Positions 1 to 12,780 of a stretch of 64,000 nt of DNA are shown piece after piece. The position numbers were made by a program, and so were the translations under genes. Location of the stretch: the NCBI GenBank assembly GCA_036023115.1, contig JAYKKT010000056.1, positions 1,054,001 through 1,118,000 on the forward strand. Reading direction: 5' to 3'. Source of the stretch: Brasenia schreberi (taxonomy: Eukaryota > Streptophyta > Magnoliopsida > Nymphaeales > Cabombaceae). Below the pieces are notes generated by a model. It saw only the letters and a program-made list of their open reading frames with translations. It was not told the DNA's origin and ran no database searches. Numbering within the stretch: position 1 is the stretch's first letter; each line of letters starts with the position of its first letter.

Positions 1-1380
1 TTCAGGTTGCTATCTAGAAAAAAGATGGTGCAAGGATTACCCTATATTTCTTCTTTCAATAAAGTATATGATCCATCCATGATAGGAAAAATACAGGAAT
101 ACTTTTCCTTAAGAACAAGTCATGGAGAGCAAAAAAACCATTGGAGTTAGTATACTCCTATCTTTGTGGGTTGCTTTAAGAATCATAAAATTAAGGTTAA
201 AGTATTTTGCTACCTTCATTGATGACTTTAGTAGAAAAATGTTGGTTTACTTCTTGAAACACAAATCTGATATTATTGATACTTTTAAGGAGTTTAAAGC
301 CTATATGAAGAAAGAATGTACGTAATCAATTCAAATTTTTTGAACCAATTGCGACATTGAATATATGGTGAAAGAAGATTTTTCCAAGAAAAGCGACATA
401 AAACACCAACTTACAGTAAAGTGCACACCTTAGCAAAATAGAATTGAAGAAAGAAAAAACCATATCATAATTGATATGGTTCATACCATATTGCATGTGA
501 AGTATCTATTAAAACAATTTTGGGCAGAATCAATTTTATGTGTCATGTGCATATTGAATTGATATCCAGCTAAAGGACTTGATTTCAAGATACCAATGGA
601 GGCATGGACTGATCAAACACCATCCGTTAGTCATCTTTGTCTATTTGAGTGTATTGCTTATGGATACCAAATGAGACCCATAAGAAACTTGATGACAAAA
701 ATGAGAAGTGTATTTTTTTAGTATAATGAAGAGAAAAAAAGTTGTTGATTGAATAATTTGATAACAAGTAAGGTGATAATTAGCCGTGATATCATCTTTG
801 AAGAAGACAAATGGAATTGAAGCATTGAAAAAAAGGAGCAATATAATGAAGAAGAATCATTTCAACGCAACTGGACTAATTTTGATGTTCAACCCCGATC
901 ATTACAATCTTTTAACATATTTGATAATGAGATCAACCCCTTGAAGAAGTTCTCTAAATAATTTAGTTAAATATTCCTCACGTCCAAAACAAGAACGAAC
1001 TTTACATGCTCATTTAAGGATTATTTGCTAAAGATAATACTTATGATAAAGAAATTGTTAATTATGCTCTATTTGCATATTGTGATCTAATGTTATTGAA
1101 TTCATAGGCACTCTCAAGTTGAAAGATAGATTGAAGCTATGAATGATGAAATTTGTGCAATAAAAAAACAATACATAGGAGGTAACTCTACTTTTAGAAA
1201 ACTAGAAGTCTATTAGTGTGATGTGGGTCTATAAGATCAAATATAGGACCAATTGAGAGGTCGACATGCTAAAAGCTTGCCTACTAGTTAAAGGATATAA
1301 ACAAAAACCCGAGGTTGATTACTTTGAGGTATTCTCTCCAAATACAACATTTAATGTCATTTATGCAAGAGACCTAGTGT
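1..1380 (+). pseudogene. Decayed Ty1/copia pol remnant (pre-integrase, integrase, start of RT)
   Basis: In all three forward frames broken copia pol can be followed. A GAG_pre-integrase-like stretch lies at 15-160 (KKMVQGLPYI, then a GKIQEYF..LRTSHGE equivalent of the usual GK..R..FP). The integrase core reads FATFIDDFSRKMLVYFLKHK near 205-265, and a later integrase part at 420-700 includes an NRIEERKN-like motif. A last reverse-transcriptase trace is at about 1190-1340. Stops and frameshifts are frequent, so it is dead. No LTR is seen, and the element starts outside the window. After about 1380 the similarity stops. Confidence 0.8.
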
Positions 1381-2239
1381 GTTTCTTTAAAAGAGTTGCT
1401 AGTTCTCTAGGACCTTGAATTGTCATTCATATCTCTTAGAGAGAATTTTTCTCCTTTCTTGGTTCATTCATTTATATAGTAAGTACATTTTGAATTTATC
1501 TAAGCTCAATCATTGGTTGATTTGAGAATTTTGTTCTTCCTTATTGAGTTTGAAGGTGCTTCATTCTTGCTTGATCTTATTTTGAGATTCAAAGATTAGT
1601 TACTATGAACTTTATTTTGAGGATCAAATATTAGAACCCACAAACTATGAATTTGTGAAGTGCTCTCCATTTGTGTGGACTACTTACTGAAATAAGCCAC
1701 CAAATATTTATATAAAGGAATAACCAGCATGGCCTTGTAGGTAGAATGACAAAATATTGTAAGCTTGAAACCTTTAGTTTCCCTTTATGTAGGGACTTCT
1801 AATATTATCTGAGGTCAAAACCAACATATCACAAAATATTGTAAGATTGAAACACTTTTTTGTGTTTTTAGCATACGACATATTGGTTCTAGGATGTATT
1901 CTTATCCAATGCTATTTTCATATAAACTACATGCTATTTGCATAGAAAATGCACGCTAAGATGTACTTTATTTACATAAGAACCAAATAAATATTTCTAT
2001 ATTTAGTTTTATCAAGTTCATCATATGGTTGAGCAAAATGATGTTTGCATTTCATATGACAAGAAATGGTTATCAAGCGGGCTCTCGGCTTGCATGTTAT
2101 GGACACCAAATTTGTCAATGAGCATTATTTTAACTTTTTGAAAACTTGGTCAATTTCCAATACTAATTTATATTTTTCTCATTATACATCTAATGGAGAC
2201 TATGATTTGTGATTGTCAATATCGTAGGATCATCATTCA
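1381..2239. other. AT-rich intergenic sequence, nothing recognised
   Basis: No frame has coding character and I recognise no element. It separates the copia remnant from the CACTA fossil and may hold decayed ends of either. Confidence 0.4.
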
Positions 2240-4650
2240 TAGATGTTGATTATTTGTCATATAGAAGTTGGATTTATTAGCCTATAATTAGGGTCAATAT
2301 TTATGTGAGTATAGTTATCATGCAGGAGTAAATGCATTGTTCATTGTGCCATGACAAATGCTCAAGGTAGAGATGATGAGAGGATCTATCGTCTATGTTC
2401 AAAATATGATAATAAATGCTTTGAAAGATCGAAACATGTCAAATTTTACCTTATTCATTATGGTTTTACTCAAATCTACATTGCATGGTTTTTTCATGGT
2501 TTGCAACAAAAATATAATTTTATGCTTAAAAATGATATTGGATATATGATAAACATATGTATTTTCTCCACCTAAAACACATGTAGATGTAAATGCCTAT
2601 GATAGAAAAGTTGCTAGAATTGAAGAAATGTATGAAAATTCAACCAATCTGCTATAATTAGGTGCACAAATGCAAATGCCTTCAAGATTATATGATACTT
2701 TCTATTAATATTAAAGGCTTCAAAGATAGTTTAGATTAAGCAGGAGTTCATGAGTTGGCATGCCATGTCTCCTAAAGACATTTTCAATGAGATTAGTATC
2801 CAAGATATTCATAAGTATGAAGACATTTTAATGAGGTGCATCAATTGTTTGCATAGAACCACAAAATAAGTGACTTAGCCTTGCAAGTGATGGTTTAGCC
2901 CATTAAGAATTTCATCTAGAAGTAGCCAAAGTTGTTGAATATTCATGATAACGTCATATAAGTTACCTACTTGTATGGCTATGAAATAATTATTTTTTAA
3001 TGTTTAGCCATTAAGAATTTCATCTAGATAGTTGAAGTCACATGTATATATTATTGATGTGTATCTTCAATCATTAATTGATGAGATGAAAGTATTTTGG
3101 AAAAATAAAGTCCTGGCATATGATTCAAAGAAGTAGGAAGTGTTTTGTATACATGTAGTTGTGATAATAACTTTCGTTGCTTATAGCATATCATCAAGAT
3201 GGAGACTAAGGGTTATTTGGCTTGTCCAGTTTGTCATGTGATTGATGCTTACTTTCGTTTGTCACATGCCAAAAAGTGTATGAATCATGCTTGGTAAAAA
3301 ATATACCATCATTTAATGGGAAGCCAAAATAGAAGGAGGCTCAAATTTTGTTAAGTGGCAAAGATGTTTTACGACAATGGAGAGGTTATGAAAACATCAT
3401 ATTTAGGAAAGCCTAATGTAGTGAAGATAGTACTATACCAGTTGGGTGGAAGAAAGAGGATATTTTTTTTGAGGTTCCATATTAAAAGATTTTATTGGTG
3501 CATCATAATCTTGATTTTATGCACATCGAGAAGAATATGTGACAAAATTTTATCATTTATAATAGAGAAGAATGAAAAATAGATGATAGTATCAAGTCAT
3601 GAATTGATATCGAGACATTGGGATTAATGAGTGTAGTCCATGAAAAGGTCTCTAATGCTCAAACCGATATACTTACCAATTGAAAATGAGGAAAAGAAAA
3701 CTTTTTTAGTACTTTATAATGAATTAAGTTACTTGATGAGTTTTCATCAATTATATTTTAAAAAGTACAAGTGTGTGAGCATAAGATTATTGGTTTGAAG
3801 AGTCATAATTGTCATTTTTAAAGTAACATTATTCCAATGTCTATGCATAAGATTGTACCAAAAGTAGTAATTGTTATAAATGAGTTGTATGTATTTTCCA
3901 TGAATTGTGCTAAAGGGTAATCAATATTGAAAGGATAAATGTATTAGAATATATTATTCCTAAGATTTTATACAAATTAAAGTTAAGTTTTCCTCCTATC
4001 TTTTTGGATATTATGGTGCATTTAGTCATCCACTTACTAAGAGAGGTCCAACATATTGGGTAGATATAATATTGATGGATGTATCACATAGAAAGGCTTT
4101 TATTTATATTCAAGAACTATATGCATGATAGTAGTTGACCCAAAGTATTGATTGCTGAAGGGTAGATAACAAAAGAAATGATAGACTTTTATACACAGTA
4201 TTTAATAAAAAATCAAGGCAAAAGTGACCAAGCCAATAAAATTTGAAGAAAGCTCAGTTGGTGTATTAAGTATTTAGTATAGGGCTTTCAAATTTTTTTT
4301 ATACAATATGAATCCTTTTATATCTATGGTTATAAATTTGATGTTAGACAACTATAAAGAGTTCATCATACACAAAATAGTGGTGTTGTGACAATAAGTG
4401 ATACCAGAGGTATGTATTATAGAGTTTTAAAGGATATTATTGAAATTTGGTATTTGTCTAAACGTTTTGTGTTCTTTTTTAAGTGTTTTTGATATGATAT
4501 CAAAGTCAAATAGAAAGTAGATGAAATAAAGTTAACATTAGCATGTATCTCTAAGCAATCACATCACGGTGAGCCATATATATTTTCAAGGCAAGCAATT
4601 CAAGTGTGATATTCAAGTGACCAAAGCAGATAAAATTGATATTTGCCTCT
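2240..4650 (+). pseudogene. Fossil CACTA (En/Spm) transposase gene
   Basis: The order of blocks matches plant CACTA TnpD-type transposases. First comes a transposase-associated domain at 2400-2510 (KHVKFYLIHYGFTQIYIAWF, the family's V..HL...GF...Y..W..HGE). A Transposase_21 block at 3200-3560 follows (GYLACPVCH, then HHNLDFMHIEKN across a frameshift). Next is a DUF4218-like block at 3980-4200 (LKLSFPPIFLDIMVHLVIHL, then the equivalent of EGxIAEGY). Last is a DUF4216-like block at 4385-4600 (MYYRVLKDIIEIWYLSKRFV, then GEPYIFSRQA). Stops and frameshifts break every block. I did not locate CACTA termini, so element ends are unknown. Confidence 0.75.
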
Positions 4651-5924
4651 AGAGGCTAAGAGATAGATGTGAATTGCTAGTGGAGAATGTATCATATGAA
4701 GGCACGTCCATTCTCGTGCAACATATGAAAGCTGTATATAATACTATCCTTTTTTATGTTCGATCATATGTACATAATGGTACACATATATCAAAGCAAA
4801 ATATATTCACATTGAAAGTGAGGCTAAATAGATAGTATTCACACTAGTATTCAAAACATGTTTTAGATGTTTTTTACTTATGTTATTCATAACTTAGTCC
4901 TTAACTTTAAAGTGTGAGTTCCAATCATGTAAAAGATAGGCTAAATAGATAGTATATTGGAATCAGTTGTCTAATTAATGGACATAAAGTTGTCTTTCTA
5001 ATGTATATAAACCTTTATCTTTGTACTCCTTATATATTTAAATAAATCAATACAATATTTGTTGTCTTTTATACATTCATAATTGTCTCATTTTGTTTTC
5101 TATTGTCAAGATTTTAATATATTATGCTTGTTTAGGAATTACAATTGATTGTATTCGAAACATTTTAATAAAGGCAAAAATAGGTTTCATTTGGGCAGTT
5201 ATTCCAATTGTTAACAGCAGTCATAAAACACAACAAAATATTCAGAATGTATCATGTTCGGTTGTTCAACAATTTGATTTTGTGTATTGGAACTCTTTAT
5301 TCTGACTAGGTGAACAATCATATTTGTTGGTCACAACCAGAACAAATTTTATTCAAGTTTTTGTTCTCTATTCTGGCAGTTAGCAATAGTCACAATAGTA
5401 TTATTTCGGCTCTGGAGTACACATGACAATTTGAATTAAACTTATTCCAATTATTTGTTGTTTCGACTTATTTTGGTTGTTGCTAGATTTTTCGAACTAT
5501 CGGAATAGTGGGAATATGTTATTATGACCTTTTTTATTCTATCTGACTAATTCTCACTGTTTTGCCATTATTCTGGCTATATGGACAGTCAAAATAAGTG
5601 AAATTCTATCTTTGAGGAAGAAGTGTTGAAATTTCTTATAATTGTGGAGGTATTTCTAATGATTGGGCAATTAGAGGTCAAAAGACTAAGTACATGAGCA
5701 TTCCTTGGTGCTAATTATAAAGGACTTCTTAAGACTCTCATAATTGGTTGCAGATTGAAGCTTATACAGTAGTCTTATACATCAACTTTGAGAATTTGAT
5801 GAGCATTGGGAGCCTCCTTGTGAGAATCTAGATCTTCTTGTGAACTTTGAACAAATGTAGATTGTTAGAATATTTGTATTCTTTCAACTTTTTAGATTTT
5901 GACTTGGACAACTTGAGTTCTTTC
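4651..5924. other. AT-rich sequence without recognisable genes
   Basis: Short ORFs here have no recognisable domain. Part may be the 3' non-coding end of the CACTA fossil. Confidence 0.4.
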
Positions 5925-6190
5925 TTAGGATGAGACTCAATTACAGATATAAGACAATCGGAGAGGAATGTCTAAGATGATTTGGATATATAGAGGCGAT
6001 AAATGAAGAAGGCATAAGAAACTAAACGTCAAACATATTAAAAAAGAGGAAAACTACAAGTGTTCATAGGAAACTATTAAAAGTCAATTTTTTTGGAGTG
6101 AACTACTAGTATAGAACACAATCAGCTCCATGGCATCAAAGAATTTATGTACCTTACCATGTCTAGTGTAGGAAAAGACTTGGTTTTTAC
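5925..6190 (+). mobile_element. Decayed 3' end of RTE-type LINE
   Basis: Translation gives a worn version of the family's C-terminal [10 protein letters not shown]...[14 protein letters not shown] region (5970-6070). The 3' end (6093-6178) follows: a TGGAGTGAACTACTAG counterpart of the family TGGGAGTTAACTGCTAA, then CAAAGAATTTATGTACC and a GTCTAGTGTAGGAAAAG counterpart of GTCTAGTATGGGAAAAG. The usual (TTG)n tail is replaced by TA repeats. Confidence 0.7.
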
Positions 6191-6204
6191 TTATATATAT
6201 ATAT

Positions 6205-6257
<53 letters not shown>

Positions 6258-6320
6258 CATATATATATATATATATGTATGTATATATATATATATATAC
6301 ATACATATATATATATATAC

Positions 6321-6351
<31 letters not shown>

Positions 6352-6432
6352 CATACATATACATATACAATATATATATGTATGTATATATATATATATA
6401 TATGTATGTATATATATATATATATATGTATG

Positions 6433-6472
<40 letters not shown>

Positions 6473-6512
6473 TGTATATATATACTGACAACCAAGCCTA
6501 TATATATATATA
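6191..6512. repeat. Compound (TA)n/(TATG/CATA)n microsatellite
   Basis: About 320 bases of TATA interrupted by regularly spaced TATGTATG / CATACATA blocks. It is self-complementary and produces long spurious Tyr/Ile ORFs on both strands. It lies exactly between two facing LINE tails. Confidence 0.95.
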
Positions 6513-6608
6513 ACAGTAAAAACCAAGTCCTTTCCTACACTAGACATGATAAGGTACATAAATTCTTTGATTCCTTGGAGCTCGATCGTGTTCTATATTG
6601 TCAGATTT
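6513..6608 (-). mobile_element. LINE 3' end, inverted relative to 5925-6190
   Basis: The reverse complement matches 6113-6187 closely: GTCTAGTGTAGGAAAGGACT and the AATTTATGTACCTTATCATG region both correspond. The two tails therefore face each other across the TA tract and form an inverted repeat with arms of roughly 80-90 bp. Confidence 0.85.
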
Positions 6609-7789
6609 CTGTAGCCAATTAATGGTCTTGTTTAGTTTGTATACCTGTGTTTACTGTTGGTGTTTTACGTGGATTCTGATTCTCCCTTACTCGTTTCAGT
6701 GGTTCCAACTATAAGGGATATTCTTGCAGGTCTTCTGAAGATAATACCATAAATAATACATCATTTTGGTGTAGGTCTCCGTCTACATCAGGAATTACAG
6801 TGGAAGTAGAGATCGAGATTCCCTCTCTTGAAACCACTTAAATGCCCCTTTTTAAGCATTTTGCTACACAAAGAGCACCATTAATGGACTAAAGAAAGTA
6901 CAGTGCAAGGTGAATTTCGTCCATTTTCCAAATGTAGGTCAAGCTACACGAGGTACATGTTGATGCATTAATATCATCTCATTCTAAGGTTGTGGTGACA
7001 CTGACTTGGTCTCCTTGTTCAACAAGATAAAGCACACCCTCGGACAATAGTTTGATATGTGTGAACTGAGTAAAAGTGCTGCTCATCAAGTAGAGATGGC
7101 GGTCCTTCTGTGAATTTTTCTTTGTATTTGTGCTTATTAAACCTTTGCTTCATATACTGATCAGCATGAAAGTAAAGGTGCTTCATATTCCATGCCTCTA
7201 TTTGAAACTTGTCTATTGTAAAAGACCCAAACAAAAAATTAGAAATATTTGGATTAGATTTGGAAAATTGGTTTCTAATGATAAGACACATGAGGTGACA
7301 CATTGAATCTTGAATTCTCACAGGCAGACCTTGCAAAATAGTTCAGGAGAAGAATGATTTTAGAGGGGAAGAGCCCACGACCTTAGGCCCTATTACAGTT
7401 CAGTCCGGTTCCACCACAGATTCACATCCAGATCCATTTGAAAAGAGGATAAAGATGGAAGAGATATTTATGGGGAGACCCTGATCCATTATATCCAAGA
7501 AGCTAACAAATATGGGTGTGGATATTAATCAAGAAAGATAAAGATTAAGCTTCAGAAAGTCTATGCATGAAACCCACCATGAGTCGCCCAAGACAGGTCC
7601 AGTATGAGTCGTCTAGTGCACATGTCCAACCCTAAGCGCATTTGATAAATCATGAGCCTAAACCTGATCAACCTTGACCTCGACTCACATATGCATTGCT
7701 GACCTTAACGGGTTTAAGCCCATTTTAGCCAACTTAGAATAGGTTCTTCTACTCCTATTGTCCTGATTCCCATCGAGATGAGTCCTAGG
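6609..7789. other. Intergenic sequence, no recognised gene
   Basis: A 105-codon reverse-strand ORF lies at 7019-7336, but I recognise no domain in it and it has no neighbouring exons or promoter signals. It is not called as a gene. Confidence 0.4.
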
Positions 7790-8030
7790 CGAACCTGGTT
7801 TATACATTATATATACATTGAGAATATATATATACACACACATATATGGATTCGTGTAGATACTTGCTTATACATTGGAGAATTTCATATATGTATGAGG
7901 GATTATAGATGCTTATACAATGGGGAGGCTGAAGCCAGATGCATGCCTGGTCGAACGCATGACCTTTGACTTGTTAGTCGATCCCCTAGCCAGTTGAGCT
8001 ATTGCTCGTTGTGATGGGTTTGAACTTTGT
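7790..8030 (-). mobile_element. tRNA-derived SINE, reverse orientation
   Basis: The reverse strand has a pol III-type head. A box-A-like TAGCTCAACTGGCTAGGG lies at about 7984-8001, and a box-B-like GCGTTCGACCA at about 7947-7957, roughly 30 bases downstream. A tRNA-unrelated body and a TA/CA-rich end near 7805-7850 follow. The head spacing and motifs are those of plant tRNA-derived SINEs. I cannot define exact ends or a TSD. A related head occurs at 43960-44045. Confidence 0.6.
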
Positions 8031-9123
8031 TGGTAAACCCTTTCGGATGAGAAAATATTTCTAATGAAGGTTCTTATGTCCTTTAAACATCAAACTGTTG
8101 TGATTTCAGAATATACTTTCAAATACTACATATACTAAACCATACAACCCTGTGCAACCCAAACCAAGAAGAGCTTATTAACATTATAGGTGTCAAACAA
8201 CAATCAGATTATCTCTTTGGTTGTCGAAACTCCAATTACCAGCTTAGTTAATTTAGCGATCTAATATCAAAAGACTTCGAAAGTGACATTAACTTGAACA
8301 AAAGATTGCGAAAATTTCTTAGAAGAGTTCTAATGTACGCTTAACAAAAAAGCGGGAAAAGAAAAACATGGGGAAGGCAATGATTTCACATATTATATGG
8401 TATTCAACTTAAATATTCCGATTCTTTCAGTAAAACAATCCACATCCTGCCAATAATTTGTACATGGGTAGGAAATATCGAATAATGGAGTTAATATCCA
8501 GATTCTGTTTTGCATTGATTCATTCAAACCTTACTACTCAGATCCAATTAAGGGAGGGCTATGTCCAAGCTGAATCCAGACTTTTACATCCCTTGACATA
8601 TTTTGACAATTGAAGGGCGTATATGTTCTTGATTGTGACTTAAGTTACAATTTTTGTTCGTGCAATACAAAATTTACTTGATAATAGTATTTCAATGCAG
8701 AGGCATATACAACTAGACGGCCAGTTTGGCACAGGCCTCGAAATTCCAACTGGAACCGGTGATAGTGGATCACCAGGTTTGGTTTCATCTCCATCTTTCA
8801 TGGAACCAGAACCGGTGGTTCCAAACAACCTATTTTGGAATTTTTTTCCTTTAAAATTTATTTTTAGGAATTTTTGCCAGTTCCCAGAAGTTTATGACTC
8901 AAACTGAAACTGCCTCAGATGACTGTAGAACCATAACCTGAACCAAACCCAAGCTGGTTTGGTTCCAGTTCCATGTTTCTGGGTAGCCAGAACTGACCAT
9001 GTCTACATACAAGCTTCTGAAAGAAGACATGATCCTTAATACAGCATGCAACTACACGGTATGTATATCCTAACAACCTAGAGATCATGCTGACACTTTT
9101 CATGTATAAATAACTATATTGAG
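8031..9123. other. Intergenic; possible decayed nonautonomous DNA transposon at 8715-8990
   Basis: Most of the stretch shows nothing. At 8715-8990 there are repeated GGAACC/GGTTCC-rich blocks in both orientations (ACTGGAACCGG, GGAACCAGAACCGG, TTTGGTTCCAGTTCC). Such composition is common in plant hAT-like nonautonomous elements, but no convincing terminal repeats or TSD were found. Confidence 0.3.
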
Positions 9124-9470
9124 TGATAACATATTAGACCATATACATAATGAGGTTATTAGAAACAAATTAGGATTGACACCAATAGAGGATAAAGTGA
9201 AAGAATATCGTTTAAGATAGTTTGGACATATAGAAAGAAGATTAAAAGAAGAACCTTTAAGAAGGTATGAAAAACTAAATTTAGAAAGTATTAAAAGAGG
9301 TAGAGGACGACCACAAAAGTGTTAGAAAGAAACAATAAAGAATGATCTAGCTTATTGTGAGTTAACTGCTAACATGACACATGATAGAGCTATGTGGAAA
9401 CAAAAAATCCATGTAACCGACCCCGTCTAGTATGGGAAAAGGCGTAGCTGTTGTTGATTGATAACATATT
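9124..9470 (+). mobile_element. 5'-truncated RTE LINE with 12-bp TSD
   Basis: The 3' end of the same LINE family as the copies at 26-30 kb and 45-50 kb occupies 9136-9458. It ends GTCTAGTATGGGAAAAGGCG then a short TTG tail. TGATAACATATT is repeated exactly at 9124-9135 and 9459-9470, the target-site duplication. The coding part corresponds to the last ~100 residues of the RT ORF and contains stops. Confidence 0.9.
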
Positions 9471-10073
9471 CAAAACATCTCTCATCATATTTTTTATTTA
9501 AAAAAAACCTTTGCCTGTATGATAGAGGTGTCAATGGTCGAGTTTGACTTAAATATGCAACAAAATTACATGTTAACTATCTGAATTCCAATTAAAATCT
9601 AAAGAAGTATCAATAAACAAGTCTTTCCCTACAACAATTGGGTTCAGTTGGGGTGAGGGTTTAGCGCAAAGACTCTCTAGGAGATTGTCATGTCCCCATG
9701 CTACTGTGGTGTATCATGCTCAACTTCATAAATCAATACGATTGGATGCATCAACATATCTTGTGATAGAAGATCTGTTTAAGTTTATAATGATTGTTCT
9801 TCTGTAACTCAACCCTCCTCCTATGTAGCAAAGTATTATAAAACATTATGGTCGTGCCTGGCTTCTACTTTTCTATTGGATGTGGGTAATGTTTTTCTCA
9901 TGCCCAAATTTGGTAAGAATGGCAACAATGCTCCGACAAATGAGGCCAGACAAAATTCAACTGGAACTGAGCAGGTTTAGCCGGTTGACTGGATCCAGGA
10001 AACCCAAATATTCTTGACCAGGTATTATATAGGCATATGTATATACATGAATATGATCTACAATCATGGCAGT

Positions 10074-10144
<71 letters not shown>

Positions 10145-10240
10145 TGTGTACATATCTGTATATTTAGCAAGTAATCTATCTGCCCTCTTATCCACTCAGA
10201 TAACTTGGTAGGTATTATATATGTATATATTAAATAAGTA
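9471..10240. other. Intergenic sequence with (AT)n tract
   Basis: Contains a near-perfect (AT)n microsatellite at 10074-10141 and otherwise nothing recognised. The 259-codon reverse ORF at 9898-10677 runs through the microsatellite and has no domain. Confidence 0.5.
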
Positions 10241-12710
10241 CTCAACCAGCATTCATGCCCAACCGTCGTTGTAAAGGTCTGAATTGGGGTTTCTTTCACG
10301 AGTAGCGGTGTGAGCAGGGGATGGAAATTTGGGGTTCGGGTATACAGAATCCGTAAAACTTGGGTTGCTACGTACTCCAAACATGTGTCCTGATTGGAAT
10401 ACACGAAGGACCCGAACCCAGTGCCACCCGTTGACACCCCCAACGTTGGAGGTTTGCAGAAAACGGTCTGGGACTCCGAGAAGAGAATGGATGCGAGAGT
10501 AGCCGTTCTGTTTATTACGCCACAAGACTTGTCCACGCAAAGAGAGCCAGCTCTCTCTCTCTCAGGAACTGGTTTACATTTCACCACCATCATTATTTTT
10601 ACCGTTCTGTTTGCCTCGATACTACGTTGGGGGTCATCCACCGGCCGCCGCATTACCTCAAGGTAAGCAGCAAACAAACAAGGAAGAGAGATTCTGGGTC
10701 AGACTTTTTCTTCTTATACGTTTTCTGCCTTTGCCTTGCATGAACGTGAAACAAGCCCCGTCTTCCTTCCTCTCGGTCCACCAGGACGCCCTCTTCCTCC
10801 TCCGAGATACCAACAATCTAGTTTTCTTGCTTTGTTCGTCTAACCGTACGTTCTTGTCTATCTCTCTCCTTCGTATCTTCGTGATTTCATGATTTTGGAA
10901 GAATTGAGAGAGAGAGAGACAGAGACGGAGAGCGATCGTCTTCTTTTAGGCCGCTTGTGTCACCAAAACCGTCGGATGCATCTTTGCTCACCGTCTATTG
11001 GTCGGTGCCATCTTTCTGATTCAGCACGGATCACCGGAAAATTGCTGCCGCACAGGTGGTTGCTCCAATACAACCACAATATGAGCTTCCATATCTCGAC
11101 TTGGAGAGTTGCGCTCTCGATTTAGCCAGAACCAATAGCTCGGCGACGTGGATTGCCTTACGCTTCTGTGTGTTTGATATGCGTGGGCGGTGAGTGAGAA
11201 TTGTGATGGTGTTAGGCTACCGCCCTTGAGCGCAAGCTTTACGATCGGTTGTTTTTTCAGAGTCTTAGTTCTCCTGTTTCCTTTTTGAATCTGCAATGCA
11301 GATCGTTGAGATTTTGATTAGTTTGGAATTTTTACAACTTCGATAGCATCACGGAAACGGGCATCTATAATTGCTGGTGATGTTCGCTATTCTCTCTTGC
11401 TCTGTCGCATCTCTATATATGGTTATCAGTCCCCAGCAAGAGTTGAGTGGTATTGTCAATTCATCTTTCAAAACATGTCGCTGATTAAATGCTGCTTCGG
11501 TCTTGGATCATAAAGTGTTGTTGGGATATTGCTGATATGCGTGAATAGTTTGTTAGGCAGGTCGTGATTCTTCCTAATTTAAGAGGTTTGGACAGTTTCT
11601 GGGAGGAGGAGGATGGGCATAGTAGATCTGGGAACTGATGGATTTAGTTCTTATGGATGAATAAAAACTTGATCGATTTCGGTGTTCGTGATATAGCAGA
11701 GATTCTGATGGTTTATGGAGAATCTAGGCTGGTTCAATGGGATACTGTAGTTTCCTTTTGGGCTCCTACCAGTAGCGGGTTGTTATTGTTACGTATCCTC
11801 TGCCGTTTGGTTTTCAGGGCAGTGGGTTTTTGGATTTTTCTCAACTTATCTTGACTTAATTAACTTAGCTTTTCTAGTTCTCAGGATAAGGACGGGAGAG
11901 AAGAATAATATTATAATACCTCTTTGTATGCCCAGGCACAACCGTATTGGAAACTTGTCGATGGTTATCCAGCTGCAGCGTTGTATCATATATGCACCAT
12001 AATCCTGTCCCGAATTTGGCTTCTCTTAAACCTTTTTTCATACTTATTCTCTGCCGTTTATATCTTTTTTCTTTTACTCTCTCTTTTTCTATAATAATCA
12101 AGTAGTAGAATAATTCCCAGCAAACTGATCTGACATAGCAACAAAAAAGACTTCTTAACCACTAAATTTTCCCTGAAGAAAAGCTTTATATCTTTCAACT
12201 AATTTAAAAAGGTTGTTCATTGTTGGTACATCGAACATTGTTCCCTGTAATACAAACGTGTCAGATTCATTTATTGTCATTTCATAACTTTTTCTGTGAC
12301 ATCCTGGGAACTCTTCGCAGTTATGCTTATTGCCTGTCTTCTGGTTGAATTGGAGGAGCAAACACTGGTTTGGAAGAATTTTGTTGTAGTGTTAGTCTAA
12401 CTAGTGATAGTGGAATTGGCCATCTAGCCCTTTCCTTTGATCCTTTTCTTTGTTCGTTATTGACTTTTCGTTTAGATTCCTGTCTTCTATAGGGGAAGAC
12501 GAAACTTCACACAGAAGTTCAGCTTTCTAATATTTAATACAGTAATTTCTTATTGTTTTCAACATCACAACAGTTTTTCCTTTTCATTTATTCCCATTTT
12601 TGTTATGAATTTCTTTTAGGGGGTCATCATAATGGTGGAAGCTGGTTTCTTTCCACTGAATGGTGCTTCTTTCACTTTGATTCTTGAAATTTGTATATTT
12701 TTATCAACAG
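10241..12710 (+). promoter_or_regulatory. Probable DRIP promoter, 5' UTR and 5'UTR intron
   Basis: Base composition becomes less AT-rich at about 10240-11300, with CT/GA tracts at 10551-10562 and 10904-10925, typical of plant core promoters and leaders. A strong acceptor (TTTTTATCAACAG) ends at 12710, giving 70 bases of 5'UTR before the DRIP ATG. A 5'UTR intron is therefore likely; CAAG|GTAAGC at 10662/10663 is one possible donor. I see no clear TATA box, and the transcription start is not fixed by sequence. Confidence 0.45.
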
Positions 12711-12780
12711 GAAATAGCTTCGGAGAGCCTTAGAGATTCTTGATTGCAAAGGAGCTAGAATACATGCTAGTGGATCTAAA

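Noticed and set aside
6084..6559. Several overlapping Tyr/Ile-rich ORFs on both strands
   Set aside because: They are translations of the TA/TATG microsatellite.
7019..7336. 105-codon reverse ORF
   Set aside because: No recognisable domain, no splice or promoter context.
9898..10677. 259-codon reverse ORF
   Set aside because: Runs through an (AT)n tract, no domain, overlaps the likely DRIP promoter.
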